64,000 nt of DNA from Gilliamella sp. wkB178 (GTDB lineage: Bacteria; Pseudomonadota; Gammaproteobacteria; Enterobacterales; Orbaceae), in NCBI RefSeq assembly GCF_001690705.1, contig NZ_LZGK01000011.1:524435-588434 (forward strand), read 5' to 3'. The notes under the pieces are model-generated. The model had not been told where the DNA came from, searched no databases, and saw only the letters and a list, made by a program, of their open reading frames with translations. The translations under genes and the position numbers were made by a program. Positions 1 to 9,086 of the stretch are shown piece by piece (position 1 is the first letter of the stretch; the number at the start of each line of letters is the position of its first letter).

Positions 1-42
1 TGCAACTACAGTCATTAAAGAATATTTTAAATTTGAACTCAT
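1..42 (-). CDS. 5' end of an unidentified protein, cut by the window edge
   Basis: Only the first 14 codons are visible (MSSNLKYSLMTVVA). They follow a strong Shine-Dalgarno sequence (AGGAGG, seven bases before the ATG), so this is almost certainly a real start. The polar residues followed by a hydrophobic run suggest an exported or membrane protein. It lies downstream of prc on the same strand, where E. coli has htpX, but the visible residues do not identify it as HtpX. Confidence 0.6.
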   Translation of the reverse strand, partial: MSSNLKYSLMTVVA

Positions 43-85
43 CTTCTTACCTCCTGCTAAATAATTTTACCTATAATTGTTAATA

Positions 86-2158
86 TTATTTAATCGAAAT
101 ATTAAATGACGTAATACCATTATCAGTTTTACGACTCTGTATTTTTGGATAATTAGTTGAAAGGTCAAGAAGAATTTCAACAGCTTCATCCAGATAAGCA
201 TCAGGTTGTTTATAATCTTTAGGTAGATCATCTATTTTAGTAATTGGCGGCAAACCAGCTCGATTTAAACGCTCATTCATTCTTTTCAAGTCGCGTTTAT
301 CATTTGTTTTTTGTTCTGCATCACGCGTATTTTTATTCAAAGAAACAATATATTGGCGATCTTTTTTATCATTAAATTGTTTAATATCTTCTTCTATATA
401 AATAAACTCAGGATTTTTGGCAATACGTGCTAAATGCTGTGAACGTAAATCCGGTAATAGTGGCTGTATATTAGCTGCAGTAAGGTAATCTGCTGATGGT
501 ATTTTGTCCCACGGCATAGCATTATCTAAGAAGCGCTCACCTGTTTCATCAACATATTTAGTTTTACTCATTTCAATATCAGGCTCTACACCTTTTAACT
601 GAGTACTACCACCATTGATCCGATAAAATTTTTGCACAGTATATTGTACCCCACCAAGTTCGGGCCAATTTGGGTGTAACCTAGCATCCACTGGATAAGA
701 TATATTACGAGATGTTTGTACCGTACCTTTTCCGTATGTGGTTTCACCAACTATAACTGCTCGTCCATAATCTTGCATGGCAGCTGAAAAAATTTCTGAT
801 GCTGAAGCACTATAACGATTTACCATAACAACCATCGGACCAGAATATTCGATGCCAAGGTTTTTATCATCATAAACAGTGACCTTTTGTAAATTATCGC
901 GAACTTGAACAACTGGTCCCGCATCAATAAAAAGACCTGTTAAGGCAATGACTTCGGCCAACGAACCACCACCATTATCACGTAAATCAATCAAAAGGCC
1001 TTGTAAATTCTCATTATTGGCTTGTACTAATAATGAGCTAACTTTTTCGGTTAATCCCATATAAAAACTTGGTATTTCAAGAACACCGATCTTTCCTCTG
1101 GAATTATTGATAATTTTTAATTTCGCTTCACGATCTTCAAAATGAATTTTATCGCGAGTGATCTCAATAACTTTAGATTTACTCTTATTGCCAGCCGGTA
1201 AGATCTCTAATTTTACTACTGTTCCTTTAGGTCCCCGGATCTTATCGACAATATCATCTAGACGCCAACCAATAACATCTTCAATTGCCGAATTACTTTG
1301 CCCTACACCTATAATCTTATCTCCTACAGATAATAATTTACTTTTTTCAGCAGGACCACCAGTAACAAAAGACATAATCACCGTATAATCATCTTGTTGA
1401 CTAAGTGTCGCTCCAATGCCCTCAAATGATAGACTCATTTCCGAATCGAAATCACGTTTTTTACGTGGAGCTAAATAGCTAGTATGAGGATCTATTTCCC
1501 GAGCAAAAGCATTCATGAAAACTTGAAAAGCATCTTCATTATTTGATTGTATAATGGTTTTTAAAACACGGTTATAGCGCTTAGATAATATATTTCTAAT
1601 TTCTGTTTCATTTTTGCCTGATAAAGATAAGCTCAGTTCATCAAATTTAACTCTTTTGTTCCAAAATATATCCAACTCTTTTTCAGTAGTTGGCCACGCA
1701 ATATCATCACGTTTAAAATCGATTTCATCATTTGCTGAAAAATCCATTGGTTGTTCTAAAATTTCAAGAGCATATTTGTAACGATTATAACGTTTCTGCA
1801 TTGAAAGATTATAGATTTCATACGCAGTTTGTAAATTGCCATCTATTAATTCTTGACCTAATTGCTCTTGTCTATTTCTAAAACTATCTACATCACTTTG
1901 AATAAATAAAGCTTTACTACCATCTAATAATTTGAAATAGCGATCAAAAATTTTAGCTGAAAAGGCTCCATCTAAAGCAAAATTACGATAATGAGATTGT
2001 GTAAAATAATTGGTAACCCGTTTGGCAACAACTTCATGAATTTCATCTTGTTTTAATACTGGTAATTGTTCTGTAGTGGGCTGCTTAGCCTGAGCACTCT
2101 GATTAACAATACACAATACAAGGCTTAATCTAATAATACCTTTCAGTAATTTATTCAT
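86..2158 (-). CDS. prc: Tail-specific periplasmic protease Prc (Tsp)
   Basis: This is the C-terminal processing protease that degrades periplasmic proteins with nonpolar C-termini and trims lipoproteins and peptidoglycan-associated substrates. The 690-residue length matches the enteric enzyme (about 680). A signal peptide covers roughly residues 1-24. A PDZ domain lies around residues 235-330, including the EGIGATL stretch. The catalytic Ser/Lys dyad of family S41 is in SASASEIFSAAMQDYG and GETTYGKGTVQ near residues 450-475, and the C-terminal domain is lysine-rich. It starts nine bases after the proQ stop, as in the E. coli proQ-prc operon, so the two are probably cotranscribed. Identification is secure from domain order and context. 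Confidence 0.97.
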   Translation of the reverse strand: MNKLLKGIIRLSLVLCIVNQSAQAKQPTTEQLPVLKQDEIHEVVAKRVTNYFTQSHYRNFALDGAFSAKIFDRYFKLLDGSKALFIQSDVDSFRNRQEQLGQELIDGNLQTAYEIYNLSMQKRYNRYKYALEILEQPMDFSANDEIDFKRDDIAWPTTEKELDIFWNKRVKFDELSLSLSGKNETEIRNILSKRYNRVLKTIIQSNNEDAFQVFMNAFAREIDPHTSYLAPRKKRDFDSEMSLSFEGIGATLSQQDDYTVIMSFVTGGPAEKSKLLSVGDKIIGVGQSNSAIEDVIGWRLDDIVDKIRGPKGTVVKLEILPAGNKSKSKVIEITRDKIHFEDREAKLKIINNSRGKIGVLEIPSFYMGLTEKVSSLLVQANNENLQGLLIDLRDNGGGSLAEVIALTGLFIDAGPVVQVRDNLQKVTVYDDKNLGIEYSGPMVVMVNRYSASASEIFSAAMQDYGRAVIVGETTYGKGTVQTSRNISYPVDARLHPNWPELGGVQYTVQKFYRINGGSTQLKGVEPDIEMSKTKYVDETGERFLDNAMPWDKIPSADYLTAANIQPLLPDLRSQHLARIAKNPEFIYIEEDIKQFNDKKDRQYIVSLNKNTRDAEQKTNDKRDLKRMNERLNRAGLPPITKIDDLPKDYKQPDAYLDEAVEILLDLSTNYPKIQSRKTDNGITSFNISIK

Positions 2159-2167
2159 TCAAACCCT

Positions 2168-2710
2168 CTATCTATTCATAATATGCTCAGGTTTAACCAT
2201 CAATTCCATACCAGAGCCAACCTTAACTTTAATGTGTTCTTTTTCAATATTGATTATTTGTACTTTTAGTAATTTATTACCTAACTGAACTTTAACAAAG
2301 TCACCTAATTGTAATGCTTTTACTTTTTTTAATGCTGGCCGAGAATTTTTTGATTTTTCTTTCTCTCGCTGTTTAGAGCGTTCTTTAACCTTTTGCTTGC
2401 TATCTTTTAACTGTTGTTGGGCATATTCCATCTGTTCTTTAGTTATTACATCAGTAGGATTACCGTCTAAATCTACGCGATGGACTCCTTCTTTAATGCT
2501 ATATAAATAGCGCCAACTCATTGTGTAGCCTCGTAATGCGACTCGCAATTTCGTTTTACTTAACAAATCGTTATTCTCTAAATGCAATAAGATATCTTGA
2601 AAAATCCCAATTTTTAATGGTTTAGCTTCCCCTTCAAGGGTAAAACAATTGGGAAATTGTTGAGCTAAATAAACAATGATCTCTTTACTATTTGTTAACT
2701 GACTTTGCAT
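2168..2710 (-). CDS. proQ: RNA chaperone ProQ
   Basis: This is a FinO-family RNA-binding protein that binds structured small RNAs and mRNA 3' ends. The N-terminal ProQ/FinO domain covers roughly residues 1-115 and contains LRVALRGYTMSWRYLYSIKEG, followed by the conserved VDLDGNP. A lysine/arginine-rich linker spans about 105-130, and the last 50 residues look like the KOW/Tudor-like C-terminal domain. At 180 residues it is shorter than the E. coli protein (232), mainly in the linker. It is directly upstream of prc on the same strand, which is the enteric arrangement. The recurrent hairpins in this window are of the kind this chaperone binds, but that link is inference. Confidence 0.95.
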   Translation of the reverse strand: MQSQLTNSKEIIVYLAQQFPNCFTLEGEAKPLKIGIFQDILLHLENNDLLSKTKLRVALRGYTMSWRYLYSIKEGVHRVDLDGNPTDVITKEQMEYAQQQLKDSKQKVKERSKQREKEKSKNSRPALKKVKALQLGDFVKVQLGNKLLKVQIINIEKEHIKVKVGSGMELMVKPEHIMNR

Positions 2711-2773
2711 TCGTTTTTCCGTAGCTACTAAATTTTTCTGACGTTAAAGTATATATCAGCTTATACAATAACA

Positions 2774-3139
2774 CTAATTATCTTTTTGCTGTTCTTTAAT
2801 AAAATTAATAAAATCTTTAATTCCATTTCGCATCAACCATGCAGCAACGAGAGACTTTTCATCCACAGATAACTGTTCAAATGCAGTCATCCAAAGTTGC
2901 AATGGTTCAATAGGCGAAACCAAATAAGTGGCACTATCCTCTTCAATAAATAAAGCCTTTTTTACGTCTAAAGGCAAACTACCAATGTAATATTCAACCG
3001 CTTTACCACGTACACCTGTTCGCTTACGCGCGGTCCAATTTTCAGCTCGCGCTTTCCGATTAATACCTTGTGTTGTTGACGGCATCCCAGCAATATTAGA
3101 TAGCTCTTTAGGTGAGAACCATTCCTTCATTTTAATCAT
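2774..3139 (-). CDS. Mu-type DNA-binding (repressor-like) protein
   Basis: Residues 4-60 resemble the winged-helix DNA-binding domain shared by phage Mu repressor and the N-terminus of MuA transposase: a WFSPKEL start, an aromatic/basic recognition region (NRKARAENW) and a basic wing (ARKRTGVRGKAVEYY) ending in SLP. The remaining 60 residues (LQLWMTAFEQLSVDEKSLVAAWL) are helical and have no transposase core, so this is a short regulator. ATG codons stand at residues 1 and 4; the second has the better-spaced upstream AGG. The gene is divergent from a Ner-like gene, the arrangement of the Mu c/ner switch. The role as a transcriptional regulator is inferred from family and context. Confidence 0.7.
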   Translation of the reverse strand: MIKMKEWFSPKELSNIAGMPSTTQGINRKARAENWTARKRTGVRGKAVEYYIGSLPLDVKKALFIEEDSATYLVSPIEPLQLWMTAFEQLSVDEKSLVAAWLMRNGIKDFINFIKEQQKDN

Positions 3140-3296
3140 CCTGCATACAAATAACTAGAAAAAGTTATAGAAATTAAAGAAACTTTGATACAATAAATAA
3201 GAAACAAAAATCACTAATGATAAAAGACTTACTCGTTTCAATAACAAAAAAGCATAACATAGTTATACAAGGTTATAAACTAAGAAGGAATAAAAA
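3140..3296. promoter_or_regulatory. Divergent promoter region between the Mu-type regulator and the Ner-like gene
   Basis: This AT-rich spacer separates two divergent regulator genes. The heptamer-like unit GTTATA recurs (AAAAGTTATAG near 3172, AGTTATACAAGGTTATAAAC near 3261-3280), and an inverted ATAACT lies near 3151. Repeats of this kind near both starts are what operators of a c/ner-type switch would look like. The assignment is inference only. Confidence 0.35.
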
Positions 3297-3563
3297 ATGG
3301 AAATAAAAACTAATGACTGGCACCAAGCAGACATTATTGCTGCACTGAAAAAAAGAGGTACAACACTCGCCGAATTATCTCGTCAATCAGGCTTTAGTTC
3401 ATCAACTCTTAGTAATGCATTAGTTAGACCATGGACTAAAGGCGAGGTTATTATTGCTAACGCCTTAAATTTACAACCCTCTGAAATTTGGCCTAGTCGC
3501 TATATTAATTCAAATACCAATCAACCGATTAAAAGAGTTTTAAGAAGTAGTAAAAATAAATAA
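3297..3563 (+). CDS. Ner/SfsB-family DNA-binding regulator
   Basis: This 88-residue protein belongs to the Ner/Nlp (SfsB) family of small lambda-repressor-like helix-turn-helix proteins. The opening W-H-x-ADI-x-A-x-LKKRG-T-L-x-ELSR pattern, the SSSTLSNAL recognition helix and the PSEIWPSRY ending are typical. Mu Ner shuts down early transcription, and chromosomal relatives occur as orphans. The ATG follows AGAAGGAATAAAAA, a good Shine-Dalgarno site. The neighbouring divergent gene is Mu-repressor-like, but no Mu transposase, head or tail genes follow. Confidence 0.8.
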   Translation: MEIKTNDWHQADIIAALKKRGTTLAELSRQSGFSSSTLSNALVRPWTKGEVIIANALNLQPSEIWPSRYINSNTNQPIKRVLRSSKNK

Positions 3564-3777
3564 ACCAATATAAAATGGAAATAATAAGAAAGTTTGGAAA
3601 CATAATTTACAATAAAAGTTTCCATTTTTTAAAACCCTATATAAATTGTTTTAGTATTTATATTTATGGGTACTATTTTTCACCAAACATATTACCGTCT
3701 AACTTAATCTTGAACGTTCCTATGCATATGTTAATATTAAGACATAAATCATATTATTTTCACATATAGGTAATGTA

Positions 3778-4140
3778 ATGAAAATTATTAATAAAATTAT
3801 AATGATATTATGTTCAATCACAATATTAACCGCATGTTCACAAACTAATCTTGTAGAACAAGGCACTCCATTAAGTAAAGAAAAAGTAAGTCAAATAGTA
3901 GAAGGTTCAACTACTGAAACGCAGGTACTCAATCTATTTGGCGAACCAACAACTAAAAAAGTAATTAATGCGAATGAAACTAAATGGACTTATACCTATA
4001 TAAAGAAAAATTCTACTAGTCATATGTTGATAGGTGAAACTCAATATAATATTGTTGAAGGTACATTAGATATAATAATCTCTAAAGGCGTTGTAACCTG
4101 GTTCAACTACGATGAAAATCACAAACAGAAAAAATGGTAA
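3778..4140 (+). CDS. Small BamE/SmpA-like lipoprotein
   Basis: This is a 120-residue lipoprotein. A hydrophobic signal peptide ends in the lipobox LTAC with the lipidated cysteine at residue 20. The mature part contains the BamE/SmpA-type motif EGSTTETQVLNLFGEPTT followed by a Trp/Tyr-rich beta region (TKWTYTYIKK). The fold is used both by BamE of the outer-membrane protein assembly machine and by many unrelated small lipoproteins. Sequence and context do not show that this is BamE itself, so the function is unknown. It is followed by a good intrinsic terminator and stands alone. Confidence 0.7.
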   Translation: MKIINKIIMILCSITILTACSQTNLVEQGTPLSKEKVSQIVEGSTTETQVLNLFGEPTTKKVINANETKWTYTYIKKNSTSHMLIGETQYNIVEGTLDIIISKGVVTWFNYDENHKQKKW

Positions 4141-4158
4141 CAATTAACTAATTTACCT

Positions 4159-4196
4159 CATTAAGGCATTATATTAATGCCTTAATGTTTGGTTTT
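4159..4196 (+). terminator. Intrinsic terminator after the BamE-like lipoprotein
   Basis: An 11-bp perfect stem (CATTAAGGCAT with ATGCCTTAATG) with a 7-base loop is followed by TTTGGTTTT. It lies 18 bases after the lipoprotein stop codon. Confidence 0.75.
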
Positions 4197-4398
4197 AATG
4201 AAAAAAATTATCATTCTAGTAACTAGGTTCTGGTTAAAAACTACTACTAATGAAAAGCCATTCTTCTACTAATTTATTATCTAATAGATCTAAAAATAAA
4301 TTTAATAAACAGCAGTAAATCGCTTATAAATCACTCACTTATTATTTAAATAAAATCAATTTGTAGACAAAATAATACATTAAGTTATACTCATCGAC
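4197..4398. other. AT-rich spacer upstream of rnpB
   Basis: This spacer of about 200 bases has no plausible gene. It must hold the rnpB promoter; AT-rich -10-like sequences are abundant near 4370-4390 and no single one stands out. Confidence 0.4.
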
Positions 4399-4788
<390 letters not shown>

Positions 4789-4801
4789 TTATATATAAAT
4801 T

Positions 4802-4825
4802 GGCGCCTTATGGCGCCTTATTTTT
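4802..4825 (+). terminator. Intrinsic terminator of rnpB
   Basis: Two GGCGCC palindromes separated by TTAT form a 6-bp all-GC hairpin followed by TTATTTTTA. It lies between rnpB and the convergent DedA-family gene. Confidence 0.75.
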
Positions 4826-4836
4826 ATACTGGTAAC

Positions 4837-5532
4837 CTAATTATTTTTTGAACTTTTAACGTTTTTTGTTCTTTTCTTTTTATTAATTGCTCGTTTTATT
4901 ACTAATAAAATTGATGCTGCCAAACCAATTCCTATTAAAATCACAGGAATCATCATAAGGATCAACATAAATTGTTCTTTATAAGCCTTAAATAAAGGAG
5001 ATAAACCAAAAAGATAACCCAAACCAGTAATAAAGAAAATCCAAAGTGTGGCACTAATCCAATTAAAAATATGAAAACGCCTACTATGTAATCCTGATAA
5101 TCCTGCCATTATTGGTAATAATGTTCGAACAAAAGCAATGAAACGACCGATAAATAATGCTTGTAAGCCATACTTATGAAATAGCATCTTAGCCTTATCA
5201 TGATATCTAACAGGTAAATGGGCTAGCCAACCTTGTACCATCTTGGTATTGCCTAACCATAATCCCTGTATATAGCCTAACCAAGTGCCAACTGCAGCAC
5301 CAGCAATTAATACGATATTAATTAATCCAAAATGGAATACATCTTCACTGATAAATACGCCAGTCAAAAACAGTAAACTATCACCTGGTAAAAATGCTGC
5401 AGGTAATACTCCATTTTCTAATAAAAGAATAACAAATAGCATACTATAGAGGATCCATACTATGCTCGGATCTTTTAACACTCCCAAATCCATTCCCAGA
5501 AAAGCATGATAAATTGTAAGTATTGTTTCCAT
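4837..5532 (-). CDS. yqjA: DedA-family membrane protein, YqjA-like
   Basis: This is a member of the DedA/VTT family of inner-membrane proteins, implicated in undecaprenyl-phosphate and lipid flipping and in membrane-potential homeostasis. The hallmark ENGVLPAAFLPGDSLLFLTG is near residue 40, and the family signature GRFIAFVRTLLPIMAGLSG is near residue 130. About five to six hydrophobic segments and a lysine-rich C-terminal tail are visible. The 231-residue length and these stretches are closest to E. coli YqjA/YghB, including the SHLP-type loop (here AHLPVRYHDKAK). YqjA and YghB are redundant paralogues, so the exact symbol is less certain than the family. Confidence 0.85.
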   Translation of the reverse strand: METILTIYHAFLGMDLGVLKDPSIVWILYSMLFVILLLENGVLPAAFLPGDSLLFLTGVFISEDVFHFGLINIVLIAGAAVGTWLGYIQGLWLGNTKMVQGWLAHLPVRYHDKAKMLFHKYGLQALFIGRFIAFVRTLLPIMAGLSGLHSRRFHIFNWISATLWIFFITGLGYLFGLSPLFKAYKEQFMLILMMIPVILIGIGLAASILLVIKRAINKKKRTKNVKSSKNN

Positions 5533-5573
5533 CTATTCTAAAATCCCATCGATATAGATTTATTAGTTAGCAA

Positions 5574-7025
5574 CTAAATTGTACCGCCAACTGTTAAATT
5601 ATTTACTTTTAAAGTCGGTTGCCCAACACCGACTGGAACACTCTGACCTGCTTTACCACAAACGCCAACTCCAGAATCTAATTCAAGATCATTCCCCACC
5701 ATTGATACTTGTTGCATAGTTTCAATTCCTGAACCGATTAAGGTTGCACCTTTTACTGGAGTAGTTATTTTACCTTTCTCAATTAAATAGGCCTCGGAAG
5801 TAGAAAAAACAAATTTACCTGAAGTTATATCAACTTGTCCACCAGCAAAATTAGGTGCATAAAGACCATAATCAACACTACTTATGATATCAGTAAAACT
5901 TGACGTTCCAGCTAACATATAGGTATTAGTCATTCTCGGCATTGGTAAATAAGCATACCCTTCACGACGACCATTACCAGTTGAATGATAACCCATTAAT
6001 TTGGCATTTAATTTATCAAACATATAACCTTTTAAAATACCGTTTTCAATGAGAATAGTTTTCTGGCTTTGCGTACCTTCATCATCAATAGAAATTGAAC
6101 CACGACGATCTTGAATAGTCCCATCATCAACAATAGTACAAAGTTCCGAGGTGACTTGCTTACCTATTTTCCCTGAAAAAACAGAACTATTTTTACGGTT
6201 AAAATCGCCTTCTAATCCGTGTCCTACTGCTTCGTGTAATAAAACGCCAGGCCAACCGGCACCTAACACTACTGTCATTGTTCCTGCAGGTGCAGGTTTA
6301 GCCGCTAAAGAAACTAATGCCAATCTTACCGCTTCACGGGTATAACTATCAGCATAACTTTCATTAGTTTTTGGTTCGTTAGTTAAAAAATATTCATAAC
6401 CAAAACGACCGCCACCACCACTACTACCTCGTTCACGTTTACCATCTTGTTCCACTAACACAGAAATAGATAAACGTACCAATGGTCTAATATCAGCGCA
6501 CAAAGTGCCATCAGTACCGGCAATTAATATATCCTCATAACTACCAATTAAACTGGCAGTAACTTCAATAACCCGTGGATCCAGAGAACGTGCTAAATGG
6601 TCAATTTGCCGTAATAAAGCTATTTTTTGTTCCTGAGTAAAACTATTTATGGGATTAACAGATTGATATATAGAGATAGTCTCAGATGCTTTAAATGGTG
6701 TAACCACTAAAGGAATTGTTTGTTTAGTAATTGAATTAGCAGCTAATGCACTTTGTTCTAAACGCGGTAAAGAAAGCTGATCAGTATAAGCAAATCCAGT
6801 TTTTTCGCCGATAACTGCTCTTACACCAACCCCTTGGTCACGATGAAATGAAGCATTTTTAATAATACTATCTTCAAGTGACCAACTTTCATAATAGCCA
6901 GATAAGAAATAAAAATCACCAAAGTCAATTTGTCTAGAACTTAATATATCTAATAGATTTAAAAGATCTTGCTGACTTAAATTATTTGCGTGTAATAGAC
7001 GTTCACTTACTTCAGTTATTATCAT
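5574..7025 (-). CDS. tldD: Metalloprotease TldD
   Basis: TldD is the catalytic subunit of the TldD-TldE protease, which matures peptide antibiotics and degrades unfolded peptides. The 483-residue length equals the enteric protein. The zinc motif HExxxH is in [14 protein letters not shown] near residue 263, preceded by the glycine-rich [13 protein letters not shown]. The C-terminal [21 protein letters not shown] is the conserved substrate-channel region. In E. coli tldD lies downstream of rng and yhdP; here yhdP is absent and tldD follows rng after an 88-base gap containing an R40 repeat. The partner gene tldE (pmbA) is not in this window. Confidence 0.97.
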   Translation of the reverse strand: MIITEVSERLLHANNLSQQDLLNLLDILSSRQIDFGDFYFLSGYYESWSLEDSIIKNASFHRDQGVGVRAVIGEKTGFAYTDQLSLPRLEQSALAANSITKQTIPLVVTPFKASETISIYQSVNPINSFTQEQKIALLRQIDHLARSLDPRVIEVTASLIGSYEDILIAGTDGTLCADIRPLVRLSISVLVEQDGKRERGSSGGGGRFGYEYFLTNEPKTNESYADSYTREAVRLALVSLAAKPAPAGTMTVVLGAGWPGVLLHEAVGHGLEGDFNRKNSSVFSGKIGKQVTSELCTIVDDGTIQDRRGSISIDDEGTQSQKTILIENGILKGYMFDKLNAKLMGYHSTGNGRREGYAYLPMPRMTNTYMLAGTSSFTDIISSVDYGLYAPNFAGGQVDITSGKFVFSTSEAYLIEKGKITTPVKGATLIGSGIETMQQVSMVGNDLELDSGVGVCGKAGQSVPVGVGQPTLKVNNLTVGGTI

Positions 7026-7059
7026 AGATTCCTTAACTCATAATCTTGTATTCAAAATG

Positions 7060-7101
7060 TTTTTATACTAAAACACATAGTGTTCAGGAAACATCTTAAC
7101 A
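7060..7101 (+). repeat. Solitary R40 repeat between rng and tldD
   Basis: This is a diverged copy of the ~40-bp repeat R40: TTTTATACTAAAAC, then a degenerate middle (ACATAGTG), then TTCAGGAAACATCTTAACA. It lies 12 bases past the rng stop codon and upstream of tldD. It shares its last 18 bases almost exactly with the copies bordering the adhesin units at 58-62 kb. Here it stands without a neighbouring cassette. Confidence 0.75.
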
Positions 7102-7113
7102 AAGCTAAATACC

Positions 7114-8589
7114 TTACATTAATACTACATCATATTGCTCTTGAATATAAAGTGGTTCTATTTTAACTTCTACACGTTTACCTACAAACACCTCAACCTC
7201 TGCAAGAGCGTGAGACTCATCGGTAGTCAATGCGTTAGCAACTGCTGTTGATGCATAAACCAAAAAATATTCAGAACGGTGAGCTTTATATATACGTACA
7301 ATTTCTCTTAAAATTTCATTACAAATTGTTTCAACAGATTTAACTATGCCTCGTCCTTTACATGCTGGGCATTCTTCACATAAAATATGACCAATACTTT
7401 CACGAGTTCGCTTACGCGTCATCTCCACTAAACCTAATGCAGAAAAACAATTAATCGTAGTTTTTGCTCGATCTTTTGCTAGCGAATCCTGCAATGATTG
7501 TAGAACTCTTTCACGATGGATATCTTCTTGCATATCAATGAAATCAATAATAATTATTCCACCTAAATTACGTAATCTTAATTGCCTTGCAATTGCAATG
7601 GTAGCTTCTATATTGGTATTGAATATTGTCTCTTCTAAATTGCGGTGACCAACGAAAGCACCAGTATTGATATCTATCGTAGTCATTGCCTCGGTTTGGT
7701 CAATAATTAAATAGCCACCTGATTTTAATTTTACTTTGCGTTCAAGAGCCCGTTGGATCTCATTCTCGGTACCGTAGAGATCAAAAATAGGAATATTACC
7801 TCTATAGTGCGATAATTTACTAGTAACTTCAGGCATGAATTCTTGCGTAAATTCAACCAAGAGATCATAAGTTAATTTCGAGTCAACTAAAATTCTTTCA
7901 ATTGGATCACCAACAAAATCCCGAAGGACTCGTTGGGATAATTCTAACTCACCATAAACAAGATTTTTGCTAACCGGACGGGCCATACGTTGTTGAATTT
8001 TAGCCCATAATCGTTTTAAGAAATTGGCATCTTGTTCCAACTCGTAGGCATGAGCACCTTCTGCCGCTGTTCTAACAATAAATCCACCTTCATCAGTGAC
8101 ATATTGTTCAACAATTTGTTTAAGCCTTTCCCTTTCTTCTTCACTTTCGATTCGTTGCGAAGTTGCGACATGAGCAGAATTAGGTCCGGGCATTAAAACT
8201 AAATAACGTGAAGGTAAAGTTATATCTGTAGTTAATCGAGCCCCTTTGGTACCTAGGGGATCTTTGACCACTTGCACCATTAAATCTTGTCCTTGGCGAA
8301 CAAGTTCTGAAATATCCTTGACTTGGAATTGCTCTTGCTCAGTATCAGACACACATTCCGTATGAGGCATAATATCAGATGCATGTAAAAAAGCCGCTTT
8401 TTCAAGCCCTATATCAACGAAAGCTGCCTGCATACCAGGCAAAATACGAATAATTTTACCTTTGTAAATGTTGCCAACAATGCCACGTTTAGATTCACGA
8501 TCTACATGAATTTCTTGCAATACACCATCTTCAATATATGCTACTCGCGTTTCTGAAGGTGTCACATTCATTAATAATTCAACAGACAT
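7114..8589 (-). CDS. rng: Ribonuclease G
   Basis: This endoribonuclease of the RNase E/G family processes the 5' end of 16S rRNA and decays some mRNAs. The 491 residues match E. coli RNase G (489). An S1 RNA-binding domain lies around residues 38-128 (GNIYKGKIIRILPGMQAAFVDIG). The catalytic magnesium-binding aspartates are in TIDINTGAF near 304 and IIDFIDMQ near 347. The zinc-link C-x2-C motif is in CEECPACKGRG near 404. It starts 11 bases after mreD, whereas E. coli has maf (yhdE) between them. AAGGAAT before the ATG is a good ribosome-binding site. Confidence 0.97.
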   Translation of the reverse strand: MSVELLMNVTPSETRVAYIEDGVLQEIHVDRESKRGIVGNIYKGKIIRILPGMQAAFVDIGLEKAAFLHASDIMPHTECVSDTEQEQFQVKDISELVRQGQDLMVQVVKDPLGTKGARLTTDITLPSRYLVLMPGPNSAHVATSQRIESEEERERLKQIVEQYVTDEGGFIVRTAAEGAHAYELEQDANFLKRLWAKIQQRMARPVSKNLVYGELELSQRVLRDFVGDPIERILVDSKLTYDLLVEFTQEFMPEVTSKLSHYRGNIPIFDLYGTENEIQRALERKVKLKSGGYLIIDQTEAMTTIDINTGAFVGHRNLEETIFNTNIEATIAIARQLRLRNLGGIIIIDFIDMQEDIHRERVLQSLQDSLAKDRAKTTINCFSALGLVEMTRKRTRESIGHILCEECPACKGRGIVKSVETICNEILREIVRIYKAHRSEYFLVYASTAVANALTTDESHALAEVEVFVGKRVEVKIEPLYIQEQYDVVLM

Positions 8590-8600
8590 AAATATTCCTT

Positions 8601-9086
8601 TTAATTAATTGCACAACTCCGTCTTATTTGTCGTAACAATAGATATATTCCTGTCCATAAAAAGCCATCAACGCAACTCGACAATAATATAAGTGGTGAC
8701 ATAGTTATTGTATGATAAATACTAACTTGAAATACAAACACTAACAAATTGTAGCACACCGAAACACCGAATAAGATAAATGCCTGTTGCCATAATGCTA
8801 AGTTGCGGATCAATTGAAACTTGAACATAATTAAATAGGCAATTAACGAAAAAATAAATGCATGTACACCAAGTATGGTTCCTGTACATAAATCTAAAAT
8901 TATGCCAAAAATAAATGCAGTTCCAATTCCAACTCTGTGAGGTAAAGCTATTAACCAATAAGCTAAAATTAACATTAACCAATGAGGTTTAAACATATAA
9001 TAAGATGTTGACCATGGTATTATTTGCAAACATAAACCAACTACCAATGTTAGCCATATAATCAAAATTCGATTACGACCCCTCAT
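8601..9086 (-). CDS. mreD: Rod-shape-determining membrane protein MreD
   Basis: This is an inner-membrane component of the elongasome, linking MreB filaments and MreC to the cell-wall synthases. The 161 residues contain about five hydrophobic helices. The family pattern is seen in WLTLVVGLCLQIIPW, FKPHWLMLILAYWLIALP and GIILDLCTGTILGVHAF, the last being the conserved D-x-x-x-G-x-x-x-G-x-H signature. The start overlaps the end of mreC by 14 bases, so the two are translationally coupled in the mreBCD operon. Confidence 0.95.
   Translation of the reverse strand: MRGRNRILIIWLTLVVGLCLQIIPWSTSYYMFKPHWLMLILAYWLIALPHRVGIGTAFIFGIILDLCTGTILGVHAFIFSLIAYLIMFKFQLIRNLALWQQAFILFGVSVCYNLLVFVFQVSIYHTITMSPLILLSSCVDGFLWTGIYLLLRQIRRSCAIN

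Noticed and set aside
3575..3769. 64-codon plus-strand reading frame after the Ner-like gene
   Set aside because: No ribosome-binding site, no recognisable domain, and a composition (many Tyr, Phe and Ile) expected from random AT-rich DNA.
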